Position numbers and translations under genes: made by a program. This document shows positions 26,129 to 36,009 of a stretch of 64,000 nucleotides of DNA, one piece after another (the first letter of the stretch is position 1; each line of letters begins with the position of its first letter). The DNA comes from Nostoc sp. GT001. GTDB lineage: Bacteria > Cyanobacteriota > Cyanobacteriia > Cyanobacteriales > Nostocaceae. The notes beneath the pieces are model-generated. The model was not told where the DNA came from. It ran no database searches and saw only the letters and a program-made list of their open reading frames with translations. Location: the NCBI RefSeq assembly GCF_030382115.1, contig NZ_JAUDRJ010000003.1, forward strand, positions 2,192,651 to 2,256,650, given 5' to 3'.

Positions 26129-28867
26129 ATGACAGTAACATCTGAAAAAATCATCCAGCCACGTGAATGGCACAATCTACCTGCATTAAAGGTAGCTCAA
26201 CATTTAGAGGCAAATCTAGAAACAGGTTTAACTTCAGATGAGGTAGTAAAACGACAAGAACGTTTTGGTGCTAATGAACTTAAGGGCAAACGTGGAACCA
26301 GCCCAGTATTAAGATTTTTGTTGCAATTTAACCAACCGTTACTGTACATTTTGCTGATTGCGGGTGCAATTAAAGCCTTAATTGGACAATGGGTAAATGC
26401 TTGGGTAATTTGGGGTGTAACCCTAATTAATGCGATTATCGGTTTTATTCAAGAATCGAAAGCTGAAAGTGCGATCGCAGCTTTAGCTTCTTCAGTACAA
26501 ACTAATGCAACTATCCTTCGCAACGGCCAAAAGGTACAAGTTCCCTCAACGGAGTTAGTACCAGGGGATTTGGTACTACTTACTTCTGGCGATAAAGTAC
26601 CAGCGGATTTGCGTTTGATAAAATCCCGAAATCTACAAGTGAATGAATCATCGCTTACAGGTGAGTCAGTCGCTACTGAAAAAAATACACAGCCATTGAA
26701 TACAGATACAGCCTTAGCTGAACGCCTCAATATGGCTTATGCTGGTAGCTTTGTAACTTTTGGTACTGGTAGTGGAATTGTGGTGGCCATTGGAGAAGCC
26801 ACAGAAACCGGGCGCATTTCCCAACTCATCGAGCAAGGAACGAGTCTGAAAACTCCCTTAACTCGAAAATTTGATAAATTTAGCCGTACCTTGCTGTACA
26901 TCATTCTCGGCATCGCGGCGTTGACATTTGCCGTCGGGTTGGGATACGGCAATACCTGGGCAGAAATGTTTGAAGCGGCTGTTGCTTTTGCTGTGAGTGC
27001 GATTCCTGAAGGATTGCCAGCTGTAGTAACTGTGACACTAGCAATCGGGGTTTCGCGGATGGCGCGGCGAAATGCGATCGTTCGGAAATTGCCAGCGGTG
27101 GAAACTCTTGGCGGTGCTACAGTCATCTGCTCTGACAAAACCGGGACGCTAACTGAAAACCAGATGACTGTACAAGCAATTTATGTCGGTGGTGAACAAT
27201 ATACGGCTACTGGTACGGGATATGCACCAGAAGGAGAAATTTTATTAGATGAACAGCCAATAGATTGGCAGAATCTTCCCGCTTTAGCAGAATGTCTCAA
27301 AGCCGGTTTGTTATGTAATGACTCGTATTTAGAACAAAAGGAAGGACAATGGCAGGTTTTTGGCGATCCGACAGAGGGAGCATTGATCGCTGTTGCTGAT
27401 AAAGTTGGACTACATCGCAATAACTTAGAAGCCCAAATGCCCAGACTAGATGTTATCCCATTTGAGTCTGAGTTTCAATATATGGCAACTTTGCATGAAG
27501 ATGGGAGTAGAGAAAATTCTTCACGAGTTAAAACTATTTACGTTAAAGGTTCGGTAGAGGCAATTCTGAAACGTTGTCAGCAGATGTTAAATGCTGAGGG
27601 AAACCTTACCTCCGTAGATGCAGAAACCATACATCAAGAAGTTGATGTGATGGCGAATCTTGGTTTACGGGTGCTAGCTTTTGCGAATAAATCTGTATCC
27701 CATGCTCAAGATTCACTCGATCATGCAGATATCGAAAAGGATTTGGTTTTCTTGGGATTGCAAGGGATGATCGATCCGCCCAGAAGCGAGGCTATCAAGG
27801 CAGTAGAAGCCTGTCAAAATGCTGGGATTCAAGTCAAAATGATTACAGGCGATCATGCTGTGACTGCAAGAGCGATCGCTCAAAGTATGGGCTTTAATAA
27901 AAATGGTGAAGTTCTCGCTTTTACAGGCAGTGAACTGGCTCAAATGGATCAATCAGAACTGGCTACAGCGATAGAAGATGGGGCAGTATTCGCCCGTGTT
28001 GCACCAGAACAGAAACTCCGCATCGTTGAAGCCCTGCAAGCTAAAGGAGAGGTTGTTGCCATGACTGGGGATGGTGTTAATGATGCACCAGCCTTGAAAC
28101 AAGCAGATATTGGTATTGCAATGGGAGGTGCTGGTACAGAGGTAGCCAAAGAAGCCTCAGATATGATTTTAACTGATGATAACTTTGCTTCAATAGAAGC
28201 CGCCGTCGAGGAAGGGCGGACTGTTTATCGAAATTTGCTCAAAGCGATCGCCTTTATCCTACCCGTTAATGGTGGCGAATCGATGACAATTTTGATTAGT
28301 GTATTATTTGCCAGAGAATTACCAATTTTATCTTTACAAGTTTTGTGGCTGAATATGGTTAATTCCATTGCCATGACAGTACCCTTAGCCTTTGAGCCAA
28401 AGTCTGAACGGGTAATGCAACAATCACCACGCAGCCCCCGCGAACCGTTACTTTCTAAAAGTTTAGTCAAGCGGATTCTGGCAATTTCTCTCTTCAACTG
28501 GATTTTGATTTTTGGTGTATTTGAATGGATACGACAAACTACAGGAAATATCGATTTAGCCCGAACAATGGCAATTCAGGCTTTAGTAGCCGGGAGAATT
28601 TTTTATCTTTTAAGTATTAGTCAATTAGGAATTGCTCTAGTTAATACGATTCGGGGAGTCAGACAGACATTTAGTGATGCCTCAGCAATGGGAATTGGTA
28701 TCGCTACTACCATAGTTTTACAGATTGTTTTTAGTCAGTGGAACTTAATGAATAGCTTATTTTCTACTGCTCCCCTGAACTTGAATCAATGGTTAATTTG
28801 CTTCCTTATAGGATTGCCAATGATTGGAGTATCAATTATAGTAAATCGTTTCGATCCTCTCAACTGA
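26129..28867 (+). CDS. PacL-like P-type cation (Ca2+) ATPase
   Basis: 912 residues from ATG 26129 ([18 protein letters not shown]). Type II P-ATPase landmarks: actuator TGES (about 178), M4 [15 protein letters not shown], phosphorylation site [15 protein letters not shown] (about 335), hinge [17 protein letters not shown] (about 645), and a C-terminal six-helix block. The PEGLP ion-site motif places it with SERCA/PacL pumps, which export Ca2+ or other cations from the cytoplasm. The longer upstream frame is rejected as repeat sequence. Confidence 0.93.
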   Translation: MTVTSEKIIQPREWHNLPALKVAQHLEANLETGLTSDEVVKRQERFGANELKGKRGTSPVLRFLLQFNQPLLYILLIAGAIKALIGQWVNAWVIWGVTLINAIIGFIQESKAESAIAALASSVQTNATILRNGQKVQVPSTELVPGDLVLLTSGDKVPADLRLIKSRNLQVNESSLTGESVATEKNTQPLNTDTALAERLNMAYAGSFVTFGTGSGIVVAIGEATETGRISQLIEQGTSLKTPLTRKFDKFSRTLLYIILGIAALTFAVGLGYGNTWAEMFEAAVAFAVSAIPEGLPAVVTVTLAIGVSRMARRNAIVRKLPAVETLGGATVICSDKTGTLTENQMTVQAIYVGGEQYTATGTGYAPEGEILLDEQPIDWQNLPALAECLKAGLLCNDSYLEQKEGQWQVFGDPTEGALIAVADKVGLHRNNLEAQMPRLDVIPFESEFQYMATLHEDGSRENSSRVKTIYVKGSVEAILKRCQQMLNAEGNLTSVDAETIHQEVDVMANLGLRVLAFANKSVSHAQDSLDHADIEKDLVFLGLQGMIDPPRSEAIKAVEACQNAGIQVKMITGDHAVTARAIAQSMGFNKNGEVLAFTGSELAQMDQSELATAIEDGAVFARVAPEQKLRIVEALQAKGEVVAMTGDGVNDAPALKQADIGIAMGGAGTEVAKEASDMILTDDNFASIEAAVEEGRTVYRNLLKAIAFILPVNGGESMTILISVLFARELPILSLQVLWLNMVNSIAMTVPLAFEPKSERVMQQSPRSPREPLLSKSLVKRILAISLFNWILIFGVFEWIRQTTGNIDLARTMAIQALVAGRIFYLLSISQLGIALVNTIRGVRQTFSDASAMGIGIATTIVLQIVFSQWNLMNSLFSTAPLNLNQWLICFLIGLPMIGVSIIVNRFDPLN

Positions 28868-29389
28868 TTTACTCTCCTAACCTAATCCCAAATTTACAGC
28901 TACATTCTCAGGCACTACTCATAGATAAAGGGTTGTGCCGTTTACTCTAATTACTTGCTTTGCTTCTCACTTACCTATATCAAAGCTGTAGAAAACAATG
29001 TGAGTGCCAGGAAGAAATTGTTTTAATAATTGTTTATTTAACTTTGCTTTTAGCATGAAATATTGGAATATCTAATTTTTATGATGGGTTATATCATGTC
29101 CGCATAATTAGTTATGATTCCCAGAGTCATTGCACCCCAACCCCCAGCCCCCTTTCTGGGGCAGGTTTTTTTGATTAGACAAATTTTTGGGATTTTAAAA
29201 CCAAAACCATTGTCTGAGAACTTAAAACTACGTTCAATAATTGAGAACATTCTCAACTATTTATCGAAAGCCTAAAAGCCTGCCCTTGAAAGCCCCCAGC
29301 CCCTCCCCGCTCTTCGGGAGGGGAGACAAAGCGCAGCTTTGGCGGGGTGGGGTTCTTGGGGTTTAGTAAGTAATCAAGCGGACATGATA
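28868..29389. other. 522-bp gap with a G/C-rich dispersed repeat
   Basis: Mostly AT-rich and without a credible frame. The segment 29297-29357 (CCCCTCCCCGCTCTTCGGGA, then GACAAAGCGCAGCTTTGGCG) recurs almost exactly at 62021-62080 and forms nested hairpins. A second CCCCAACCCCCAGCCCCC run is at 29140-29170. Confidence 0.55.
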
Positions 29390-29767
29390 TTACAACGGCT
29401 GATAATCACAACAATTAATTGCTGCTTTTGTGAAAACCAGAGAAGGATTCACTGCACACTTGAGATAGCTGTTCTTTGAAAAAAAATGGCAATTTTGACA
29501 GGGAAAGTCATTTGAATTTTTTATGTCGTAAGTCTGACGCGACAGTTTTATCTTATGAAGAATAACTGTCCCACCCATTACTAACAATATAAAAGGAGCC
29601 AAAATTAGAGATGGATCTGAAGTTATGGCAGTAGTTGTATTCTCTCTAATTAAATTTTCGCTATCACCCTTTTCTGTACTCGATATTTCTCTAGATATGT
29701 TTGTTGAACTTGAATAAAGTTTTAAGTCATCTGGTATATATATATTGAAATTTTTATTGGATTCCAT
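29390..29767 (-). CDS. Single-span membrane protein with C-terminal Cys cluster
   Basis: 125 residues. Residues about 50-72 are a transmembrane helix (LILAPFILLVMGGTVIL). The C-terminus has CQNCHFF, KCAVNP and INCCDYQPL, five cysteines likely to bind a metal. Small proteins ending in a C-x2-C...C-x-V-x-P...C-x-D-Y pattern occur in many cyanobacteria; their role is unknown to me. Confidence 0.65.
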   Translation of the reverse strand: MESNKNFNIYIPDDLKLYSSSTNISREISSTEKGDSENLIRENTTTAITSDPSLILAPFILLVMGGTVILHKIKLSRQTYDIKNSNDFPCQNCHFFSKNSYLKCAVNPSLVFTKAAINCCDYQPL

Positions 29768-30449
29768 GTTATTTACCTTTGATATAAAATAATTTTTCTA
29801 TATATCCTTTAAATAAATTTAAAGATAGTTGTGAATTAGTTTATTACTGAAACTTTCATACTAATTCTATTTACATTCAATCCTGCTAGGTTAAGAATTT
29901 TAAACTGGAATTTGGTTTGAGAAAAAGGTTACTGAGTTTGGGTTAAAGGTTTTTTCTTTCCCCAAAATCCGACAAGTATTGTATTTACATTAAAAAATCT
30001 ACAAAAAAAATGTGAGCAGAAAGTGACAGGAAGACAATAACTTTATTTTCACTTCGGGGAGAGGAATGGAAACGGGGGTTTTTAGTATACTTAATTATCT
30101 GCTTGTTTTCTTGGCGTTCTTCTCTAACGAGACGCTGCGCGTTGGCGGAAGCCTCTCGTAGAGATGGCGGTTCGGTAATTTTCACAACTCAAATAGGATT
30201 GCTGTATGCGATATGGTAAATTTGTATTGATTGATTTTTAATTACTAATACCAATTCTGTATTAAGATGCACATAACAAGCCTTCCCTGTAGTCCGCCCA
30301 AGCTAACGGTAAGACACAGGAGGAAATACAACAGGTTTCAAGGAAGGTAAAGAATACAACGATTCGTCTTAAAGACTGATATGAAGTGTGTTTTACTCCT
30401 GAATTCTGCTGTATATACAGCTTCACAAAAAACAGTACAACTCAGAAAT
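29768..30449. other. Gap of about 680 bp with palindromic repeat
   Basis: AT-rich. At 30117-30170 a dispersed repeat (AACGAGACGCTGCGCGTTGG, then GAAGCCTCTCGTAGAGATGG) forms hairpins. No RNA gene recognised. The minus-strand frame 29985-30185 passes through the repeat and is not believed. Confidence 0.45.
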
Positions 30450-30683
30450 ATGTTTATGAGTAGCTTAATCTTATTATTAATTGGTTTAGCAACTTTTTTC
30501 TTAGCTTTCAATACTAAAGACGAAATTAGTCGCATTACTGCTATGATCAGCGGGACAATTCTTCTAATTTGGGGTTTGGCTCTAGCTCCCTTGCAATTTC
30601 AATTACTAATTGAGATTGTCTCAGTTTTAGCATCTTTTTCTATTTGTATGCGTTGTTTAGGTTGTGGTTTTAAACGCGATTGA
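30450..30683 (+). CDS. Small two/three-span membrane protein
   Basis: 77 residues from ATG 30450 (MFMSSLILLLIGLATFFLAF). Two clear transmembrane helices, then a third hydrophobic stretch and CMRCLGCGFKRD. Its last 85 bp overlap the 3' end of the leftward gene on the other strand, so the C-terminal part may be fortuitous. No family known. Confidence 0.5.
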   Translation: MFMSSLILLLIGLATFFLAFNTKDEISRITAMISGTILLIWGLALAPLQFQLLIEIVSVLASFSICMRCLGCGFKRD

Positions 30684-31258
30684 TTTTTCACTTGATAACT
30701 TATAAGTTTTCTGACATCTTCAAGAGATAAATTAAGTAATTGAGCAATCATGACTTCTAACATATTAACTTCAGTTATTGGCAGTGCAAAATTCAACTTT
30801 TTTAGAGGACTATTAGCCGTTCTAACCTCGACAAAGCTAAATCCTTGTTTTTTTTGAATTTCAGCTTTGATTGCTGTCAAATTCAAGGGAATTTGTATTT
30901 GTATTTGTTGATTACGTTTTAGTTTTTTAATTTGAGGATACAATCCTAATTTTTGTGCGATCGCTACTTCGGTAAATTTTGAATTAGGAATTTCTAGTTC
31001 TAACCTTTTAATGATGGAGTTTGCCGTTTTAATTTGAACTTGAGTAAAGTTTTGTTGTTCCTGTATCTTCAGATCAATTACTGTAAAATTAAGCTTGAGC
31101 AAAACCTGTAGTAGTTTATCAGCTTGCAATTTATCTGGCGTTCTGTAAGAGAAACTTAATAATTGCTTTGTTAGGAAATCACTACCAGCCCAAAAGGCAA
31201 TTCCTACTAATAACAAAGGTAGAAACAATAGTAAAATTTTTGGCCGTAAATCAGGCAT
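30599..31258 (-). CDS. Hypothetical membrane-anchored protein
   Basis: 219 residues with one N-terminal transmembrane helix (ILLLFLPLLLVGIAFWAG) and a large outside part made of repeated beta-alpha units (FTVIDLKIQEQQNFTQVQIK and FSFVEVRTANSPLKKLNFAL look like an internal duplication). Probably periplasmic. Divergent from rppA with about 210 bp between them. Confidence 0.65.
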   Translation of the reverse strand: MPDLRPKILLLFLPLLLVGIAFWAGSDFLTKQLLSFSYRTPDKLQADKLLQVLLKLNFTVIDLKIQEQQNFTQVQIKTANSIIKRLELEIPNSKFTEVAIAQKLGLYPQIKKLKRNQQIQIQIPLNLTAIKAEIQKKQGFSFVEVRTANSPLKKLNFALPITEVNMLEVMIAQLLNLSLEDVRKLISYQVKNQSRLKPQPKQRIQIEKDAKTETISISN

Positions 31259-31470
31259 ATTTTGTAATTTTATAGATAACCTTAAATTTCAATAGTCACG
31301 AAGTATAGCATGGTTTGTAACTACCTGTTGACAGATATACTTTATTCCTGATGAAGAATAATCTGAAAGTTAAAATCTAAAATTAGATAGAAGACATAGA
31401 GGTAATTAACATATCTAATTTTAAAAGAGAGTTAATAATTCTCTGGCAAGGCTTCATACCAAAAAGTTTT

Positions 31471-32145
31471 ATGCGGATTTTACTAGTAGAAGATGACTTA
31501 GAACAATTAGAACCACTACAAGGTATTCTCTCCGAGGCAGGATATATTGTAGATGCCGCAGAAGACGGGGAAATTGCCCAATGGCTGATTTCGCAAAAAG
31601 ATTACGATCTATTAATTGTGGACTGGATGTTACCAACAATTAGTGGGTTGGCTTTGTGTCGCCAGTATCGTCTCTCTGGTAAAAATGCACCAGTATTGAT
31701 GTTAACTGCTAAAGATACCACAGCCGACAAAGTTATGAGTTTAGACGCAGGAGCCGATGATTATTTAGTTAAACCTGCTGACTTGGTAGAACTGTTAGCA
31801 CGAGTACGTGCTTTGGGGCGAAGAGTTCCTAATTGGCAGGGATATAGTTTACGTATAGCAGATTTACAATTTCATTTAGCTGAATTAAGTGTAGAACGGA
31901 GTCAGGTAAAAGTAGAATTATCTCCACGTGAAGGACAATTACTAGAATACCTGATGCGTCATCCCAATCAGGTTTTAACTCGCAACCAGATTGAAGAAGC
32001 TTTGTGGGAGTACGGTATGGAACCAGAAAGCAATGCCCTAACTGTGCTAATACGCAAGTTGCGGCAGCGCTTGCAAGTATTGGGTGCAGAAGACTGGATT
32101 AGAACAGTTTATGGTATGGGTTATCGCTTAAATCCTCAAGAATAA
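31471..32145 (+). CDS. rppA: OmpR-family response regulator RppA
   Basis: 224 residues. Receiver domain with the acidic pocket EDD at 7-9, phosphorylated Asp at 51 (LLIVDWM), Thr in MLTAKD and Lys in LVKPAD. A winged-helix DNA-binding domain follows (LSPREGQLLEYLMRHPNQVL..., LTVLIRKLRQRL, TVYGMGYRL). It is followed after 45 bp by its histidine kinase. In Synechocystis the homologous RppA/RppB pair (also NrsR/NrsS) responds to redox state and nickel; the signal here cannot be read from sequence. Confidence 0.9.
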   Translation: MRILLVEDDLEQLEPLQGILSEAGYIVDAAEDGEIAQWLISQKDYDLLIVDWMLPTISGLALCRQYRLSGKNAPVLMLTAKDTTADKVMSLDAGADDYLVKPADLVELLARVRALGRRVPNWQGYSLRIADLQFHLAELSVERSQVKVELSPREGQLLEYLMRHPNQVLTRNQIEEALWEYGMEPESNALTVLIRKLRQRLQVLGAEDWIRTVYGMGYRLNPQE

Positions 32146-32190
32146 AAACTGGGAGACTGAGAAGAATAATAACATTACTAACGATTACTT

Positions 32191-33453
32191 ATGTTTAATC
32201 GCAGCCGTCGCAATCTTGCAAGTTGGTTCACGCTAACAATGGGCAGTATTTTAATTGTGTTTGCGGCGGTAGTGTACTACTGGGAAGTCATAGATGAGTT
32301 GGAGGAACTAGATCGATTACTTTATAAAAAAACGAGTGTGATGGCAGCTAATGTCAAGTCGGAGCTGCATAATGGCCAGCGACAGGTAGACTTGGAACAT
32401 GTACCATTGTTGGGAAGTATGGTACAACCATTGCCGGATAGTCAACTAGTGTATGCAAGCTGGTACGATGAGCAAAAGCAGCTGGTACAATTTTTTGGTA
32501 CGATTCCTAGCGATCGCCTTTCAATCTCAGGTGGGTTTGATACTATCAAGACTGATAGTAAAGTCTGGCTACGTCAGGTAACGTTGCCTGTTTACCAAAA
32601 TGGTTTATTAATTGGTTATTTGCAGGCAGCGATGCCGATGATAGCTACTGAAAGCGCTTTAGCTGAATTCCGTATGGTTTTGGCTATCTCAGCGCCTATA
32701 ACTTTAGCTGTAGTTGCCCTCACAGGTTGGTGGTTGGGAGGGCTAGCAATGCAACCAATTCGCCACAATTACCATCATCTGCAAAGGTTTACAGCTGATG
32801 CTTCCCACGAATTGCGATCGCCTCTGACAGCAATTATTAGTAATGCTCAGTACGGCTTTTTATCTAAATCTACCGATTTGGAGATGCAACGTCAGCGCTT
32901 CCAAAAGATTTTTGATATCGCTAAGTCAATGAGTATTCTAGTAAATAATCTGCTGTTTCTGGCACGTTCTCAAGGACAATTACCGACTGAATCATTACAA
33001 GTAATTGACTTAAATAATTTGCTTGCGCAGATAACAGATGATTATGCCACTCAACCAGATGCACAACATCTTAGTTTAGTTTGCAAACTACCAAATAATA
33101 ATATAACGGTGCTTGGCGATGCCGACTTGCTCCGTCAAGTAGTTATAAATTTACTTAATAATGCTTGTAAATATACTCCTACTGGTGGCCAAGTTCAATT
33201 GCAATTATTTACCCAATCACATTGGGGTGTAATTCAAATTATAGACAATGGTATTGGGATTCCTGAAGCTGATTTGCCATATATTTTTGAACGATTTTAT
33301 CGAGTGGATAAAAAGCGATCGCGTCAAACTGGAGGATTTGGTTTAGGGTTAGCTATTGTCCAACAAATAGTTGAATCTCATGGTGGTAAAATTACTATTA
33401 AGAGTGTATTCCAAGAAGGTACAATTTTACAAATTGCTTTGCCTCTAAAGTAA
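32191..33453 (+). CDS. rppB: Sensor histidine kinase RppB
   Basis: 420 residues. Transmembrane helices at about 12-32 and 165-187 flank a periplasmic sensor of about 130 residues. H-box DASHELRSPLTAIISNAQ has the phospho-accepting His near 206. N-box INLLNNACKYTPTG, G1 IIDNGIGIPEADL, F-box YIFERFYRVDK and G2 GGFGLGLAIVQQI are all present. Partner of RppA, with which it is presumably co-transcribed. Confidence 0.9.
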   Translation: MFNRSRRNLASWFTLTMGSILIVFAAVVYYWEVIDELEELDRLLYKKTSVMAANVKSELHNGQRQVDLEHVPLLGSMVQPLPDSQLVYASWYDEQKQLVQFFGTIPSDRLSISGGFDTIKTDSKVWLRQVTLPVYQNGLLIGYLQAAMPMIATESALAEFRMVLAISAPITLAVVALTGWWLGGLAMQPIRHNYHHLQRFTADASHELRSPLTAIISNAQYGFLSKSTDLEMQRQRFQKIFDIAKSMSILVNNLLFLARSQGQLPTESLQVIDLNNLLAQITDDYATQPDAQHLSLVCKLPNNNITVLGDADLLRQVVINLLNNACKYTPTGGQVQLQLFTQSHWGVIQIIDNGIGIPEADLPYIFERFYRVDKKRSRQTGGFGLGLAIVQQIVESHGGKITIKSVFQEGTILQIALPLK

Positions 33454-33507
33454 GATTTATAAATTCTGCTTCTATTGTTAAAAGAGAATTCAGAAGTCCA
33501 ATGCCCC

Positions 33508-34119
33508 ATGCCCAATCATTACCGATATATTATTTTTTACAAACCCTATGGCGTTCTCAGCCAGTTTACAAAAGATGCCCCCACACATAGCACCCTAAAA
33601 GATTATATTGATGTGTCTGATGTGTATCCTGTGGGACGCTTGGACTGGGATAGTGAAGGATTGCTGCTGTTAACAAATGATGGACAATTGCAACATCGCC
33701 TCGCCCATCCGCGTTTTGGTCATAAACGTACTTACTGGGTACAGGTAGAGCGAATTCCAGATGCAGAGGCTATCAAAAGGTTGCAAACAGGTGTGGAAAT
33801 TCAAGATTACCGCACTCAACCAGCAGAAGTTGAGCTTCTATCAGAAGAACCACAGTTACCCGAACGCACTCCACCAATTAGATTTCGTAAAAATGTACCG
33901 ACAGCTTGGCTGGAAATGACTTTGACAGAGGGAAAAAACCGCCAAGTTCGGCGCATGACTGCGGCTGTCGGGTTTCCGACTTTGCGACTGGTTAGAGTTA
34001 GCATCGCTCACCTACAATTAGATGACCTACAATTGGGTCAATGGCGTGACCTCACCGCTTCTGAAATCCATAATTTTAGTAAATCGAAAAGTTTTCCCTC
34101 AAAAGCCAATGCCCAATAA
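33508..34119 (+). CDS. RluE-type pseudouridine synthase
   Basis: 203 residues from ATG 33508 ([20 protein letters not shown]); the frame is open from 33475 but that needs a TTG. The catalytic motif [17 protein letters not shown] contains the essential Asp of the RsuA/RluE family. [20 protein letters not shown] is the second family signature. The protein lacks an S4 domain, like RluE, which modifies U2457 of 23S rRNA in E. coli. Confidence 0.88.
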   Translation: MPNHYRYIIFYKPYGVLSQFTKDAPTHSTLKDYIDVSDVYPVGRLDWDSEGLLLLTNDGQLQHRLAHPRFGHKRTYWVQVERIPDAEAIKRLQTGVEIQDYRTQPAEVELLSEEPQLPERTPPIRFRKNVPTAWLEMTLTEGKNRQVRRMTAAVGFPTLRLVRVSIAHLQLDDLQLGQWRDLTASEIHNFSKSKSFPSKANAQ

Positions 34120-34171
34120 CACAATACGCTTGGGTTAAGCCTAGCAGTCTTTGTCAAAGTCATTTTTTTTT

Positions 34172-34201
34172 ACGAACCGCAGAGGCGCAGAGGACGCAGA
34201 G
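34172..34201 (+). repeat. Dispersed repeat ACGAACCGCAGAGG, intergenic copy
   Basis: ACGAACCGCAGAGGCGCAGA then GGACGCAGAG. Related copies lie inside lnt (35351-35408) and, inverted, at 43371-43403. Confidence 0.7.
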
Positions 34202-34259
34202 AAAAGAAAGAGAAGGAAAAAATTGCTTAGGGAACTTCAAGAAATAAATTATCCAATAT

Positions 34260-34316
34260 TGTGGGGTGGGCATCTTGCCCGCCATATCAACTGGGCGGGC
34301 GAGACGCCCACCCCAC
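34260..34316. repeat. Palindromic repeat, GTGGGGTGGGC type
   Basis: TGTGGGGTGGGCATCTTGCC is matched by its inverted counterpart GGGCGAGACGCCCACCCCAC around an ATATCAACT centre. A 24-bp near-perfect stem of the dispersed-repeat kind; it may also terminate transcription toward lnt. Confidence 0.7.
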
Positions 34317-34395
34317 AGGAGTTAATTGGATATTTTTTTATTTAGAAGTCCCTTAACAGGAAGTCGAGTTTCTACGTTGACTTGCCATTAATATG

Positions 34396-36009
34396 CTAAA
34401 GATTTCCAACATTACTAAATTTCTTTGTACCGCGAATTACCAGCCAAGTTCCTCCAGAGGAGATCAATAACAACGGTGTTAACCAATCACCCCAACGCAC
34501 ATATAAAGTTTGTGTCTGTCGCCGATAAATTGTTTCAGCATGAGTTTCGTAGGTATTATATCCAGACATCCATAAGGTTCTGCCATGAGGATCTACAAAG
34601 GCTGAATATCCGGTATTAGTTGCCCGTGCTGACCATCTATCAGTTTCAATTGCCCGCATGATATCCTGTGCATGATGCTGGAATGGCATGGATGCAGTGT
34701 AATGGGCATCGTTAGAAGAACTGAGAATAAACTGCCCACCCGCCGCCGCTTGATGGCGAAATTGTTTGGGAAAAGCTGATTCATAACATATACTAGCGAT
34801 CGCGCGACCAAAAGGAGTGTCAAATAGCTGATTTGCTGAGCCAGCAACTTGGTGTGCATCCAAAGGCGACAAGCGCTGAACTAGTCCACCTAAAATCCCT
34901 TCAAAGGGAATATATTCTCCCAGAGGTACTAGTTTGGACTTATCGTAGCGGCTGACAATTTCACCTTTACTGTTGAAAGTAAACAAACTAATTGTATAAC
35001 TATCTCCCCGTTCGCCAAAAGCCCCAATCCAAGCAACTACGCCTTTTTCTTTCACTGCTGCGACTAAAGCAGTTTGCATCAAGTTACGCTGGAAAATAGG
35101 TAAGGCTCCTTCTGGGGTCAGGACTGCATCTACACCTTGATTTGCTAAAGTTAGATATCCATTGGTGTAATTTTCTTGGGCGCGACGAAACCCTTCGGAA
35201 CTTCGTAAAAGTCGGTTCGGGATATTACCCTGAACAATCCCCACTTTTAAAGCCGCTTCTGGGGGTTGAGCGATGGGGCGGCTGTATAAGATAAAACCAA
35301 TCAAGTGTAAGGTAATTAATAGTCCTGTGGCGATAACCCAGTATTTATTAACGAACCGCAGAGGCGCGGAGGACACAGAGGAAATTCTCTCTGCCTCTCT
35401 GCGGTTCATCCATCCTTCAGCAATTAAACCATTAATGGCAACGATCGCTGCTGTCACAGTATTAGACCCAGACAGTTGACCCAGATGTACAATTACGAGA
35501 TTATGCGGGCTTTGTGTGTACGCAAGAGAACTCCACCACAGAGGGCCAGCACTCCACAGACTTTCTAAACCGCACCAAACGGCTGTACCAATTAGTATAC
35601 GTAGCCACGGTTTTTGTCCGGCTAGGCGAACCATCACAGCCGCCCAAATAGTAAGGAATACCCCTCCCAAGAAGCTGATAAATCCCCAACAAAAAATCGT
35701 AATTGCCAAACTTGGCAACCAAGGAACGCCCAACCATGTCATCGGATGAATTCCGGTAATCCAGAATAGGGCGACACCGTGAAAACCAATACCCCATAGG
35801 AAAGCCGGGGGGAATTTGTTTTTACCTTTGGCTGAAGTGACAACTAGCACCCATAAGGGAACTATGGCAATCCAAGCCAAGAACCATGCACCTACTGGGG
35901 CTACGGTTAGCCCCATTAAAATGCCGCTAGCGAATGCAATCAAATAGGGGAGTAAGGCGATTAACCTCTCCCCCTGCTTTTTATTCTGCTTCTTCTGCAT
36001 CGACAGCAT
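34396..36009 (-). CDS. lnt: Apolipoprotein N-acyltransferase Lnt
   Basis: 537 residues. Six or more N-terminal membrane helices with [19 protein letters not shown] precede a nitrilase domain. The catalytic Glu is in [10 protein letters not shown], Lys in [17 protein letters not shown] and Cys in [10 protein letters not shown]. It transfers the third acyl chain to lipoproteins in the inner membrane. Starts at ATG 36009 or 36000, overlapping the end of gyrA by up to 29 bp. Residues about 200-220 ([20 protein letters not shown]) come from a dispersed repeat inserted in frame between two membrane helices. Confidence 0.93.
   Translation of the reverse strand: MLSMQKKQNKKQGERLIALLPYLIAFASGILMGLTVAPVGAWFLAWIAIVPLWVLVVTSAKGKNKFPPAFLWGIGFHGVALFWITGIHPMTWLGVPWLPSLAITIFCWGFISFLGGVFLTIWAAVMVRLAGQKPWLRILIGTAVWCGLESLWSAGPLWWSSLAYTQSPHNLVIVHLGQLSGSNTVTAAIVAINGLIAEGWMNRREAERISSVSSAPLRFVNKYWVIATGLLITLHLIGFILYSRPIAQPPEAALKVGIVQGNIPNRLLRSSEGFRRAQENYTNGYLTLANQGVDAVLTPEGALPIFQRNLMQTALVAAVKEKGVVAWIGAFGERGDSYTISLFTFNSKGEIVSRYDKSKLVPLGEYIPFEGILGGLVQRLSPLDAHQVAGSANQLFDTPFGRAIASICYESAFPKQFRHQAAAGGQFILSSSNDAHYTASMPFQHHAQDIMRAIETDRWSARATNTGYSAFVDPHGRTLWMSGYNTYETHAETIYRRQTQTLYVRWGDWLTPLLLISSGGTWLVIRGTKKFSNVGNL
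35351..35408. repeat. Dispersed hairpin repeat inserted in frame in lnt
   Basis: AACCGCAGAGGCGCGGAGGA ... CCTCTCTGCGGTT forms a hairpin. It belongs to the same family as 34172-34201 and 43371-43403, which are intergenic. Here it adds about 20 codons without breaking the frame. Confidence 0.75.

Noticed and set aside
29985..30185. 66-residue minus-strand frame
   Set aside because: Runs through a palindromic repeat, with no ribosome-binding site and no conserved pattern.
34151..34345. 64-residue plus-strand frame after the pseudouridine synthase
   Set aside because: Made almost entirely of two dispersed repeats (34172-34201, 34260-34316).
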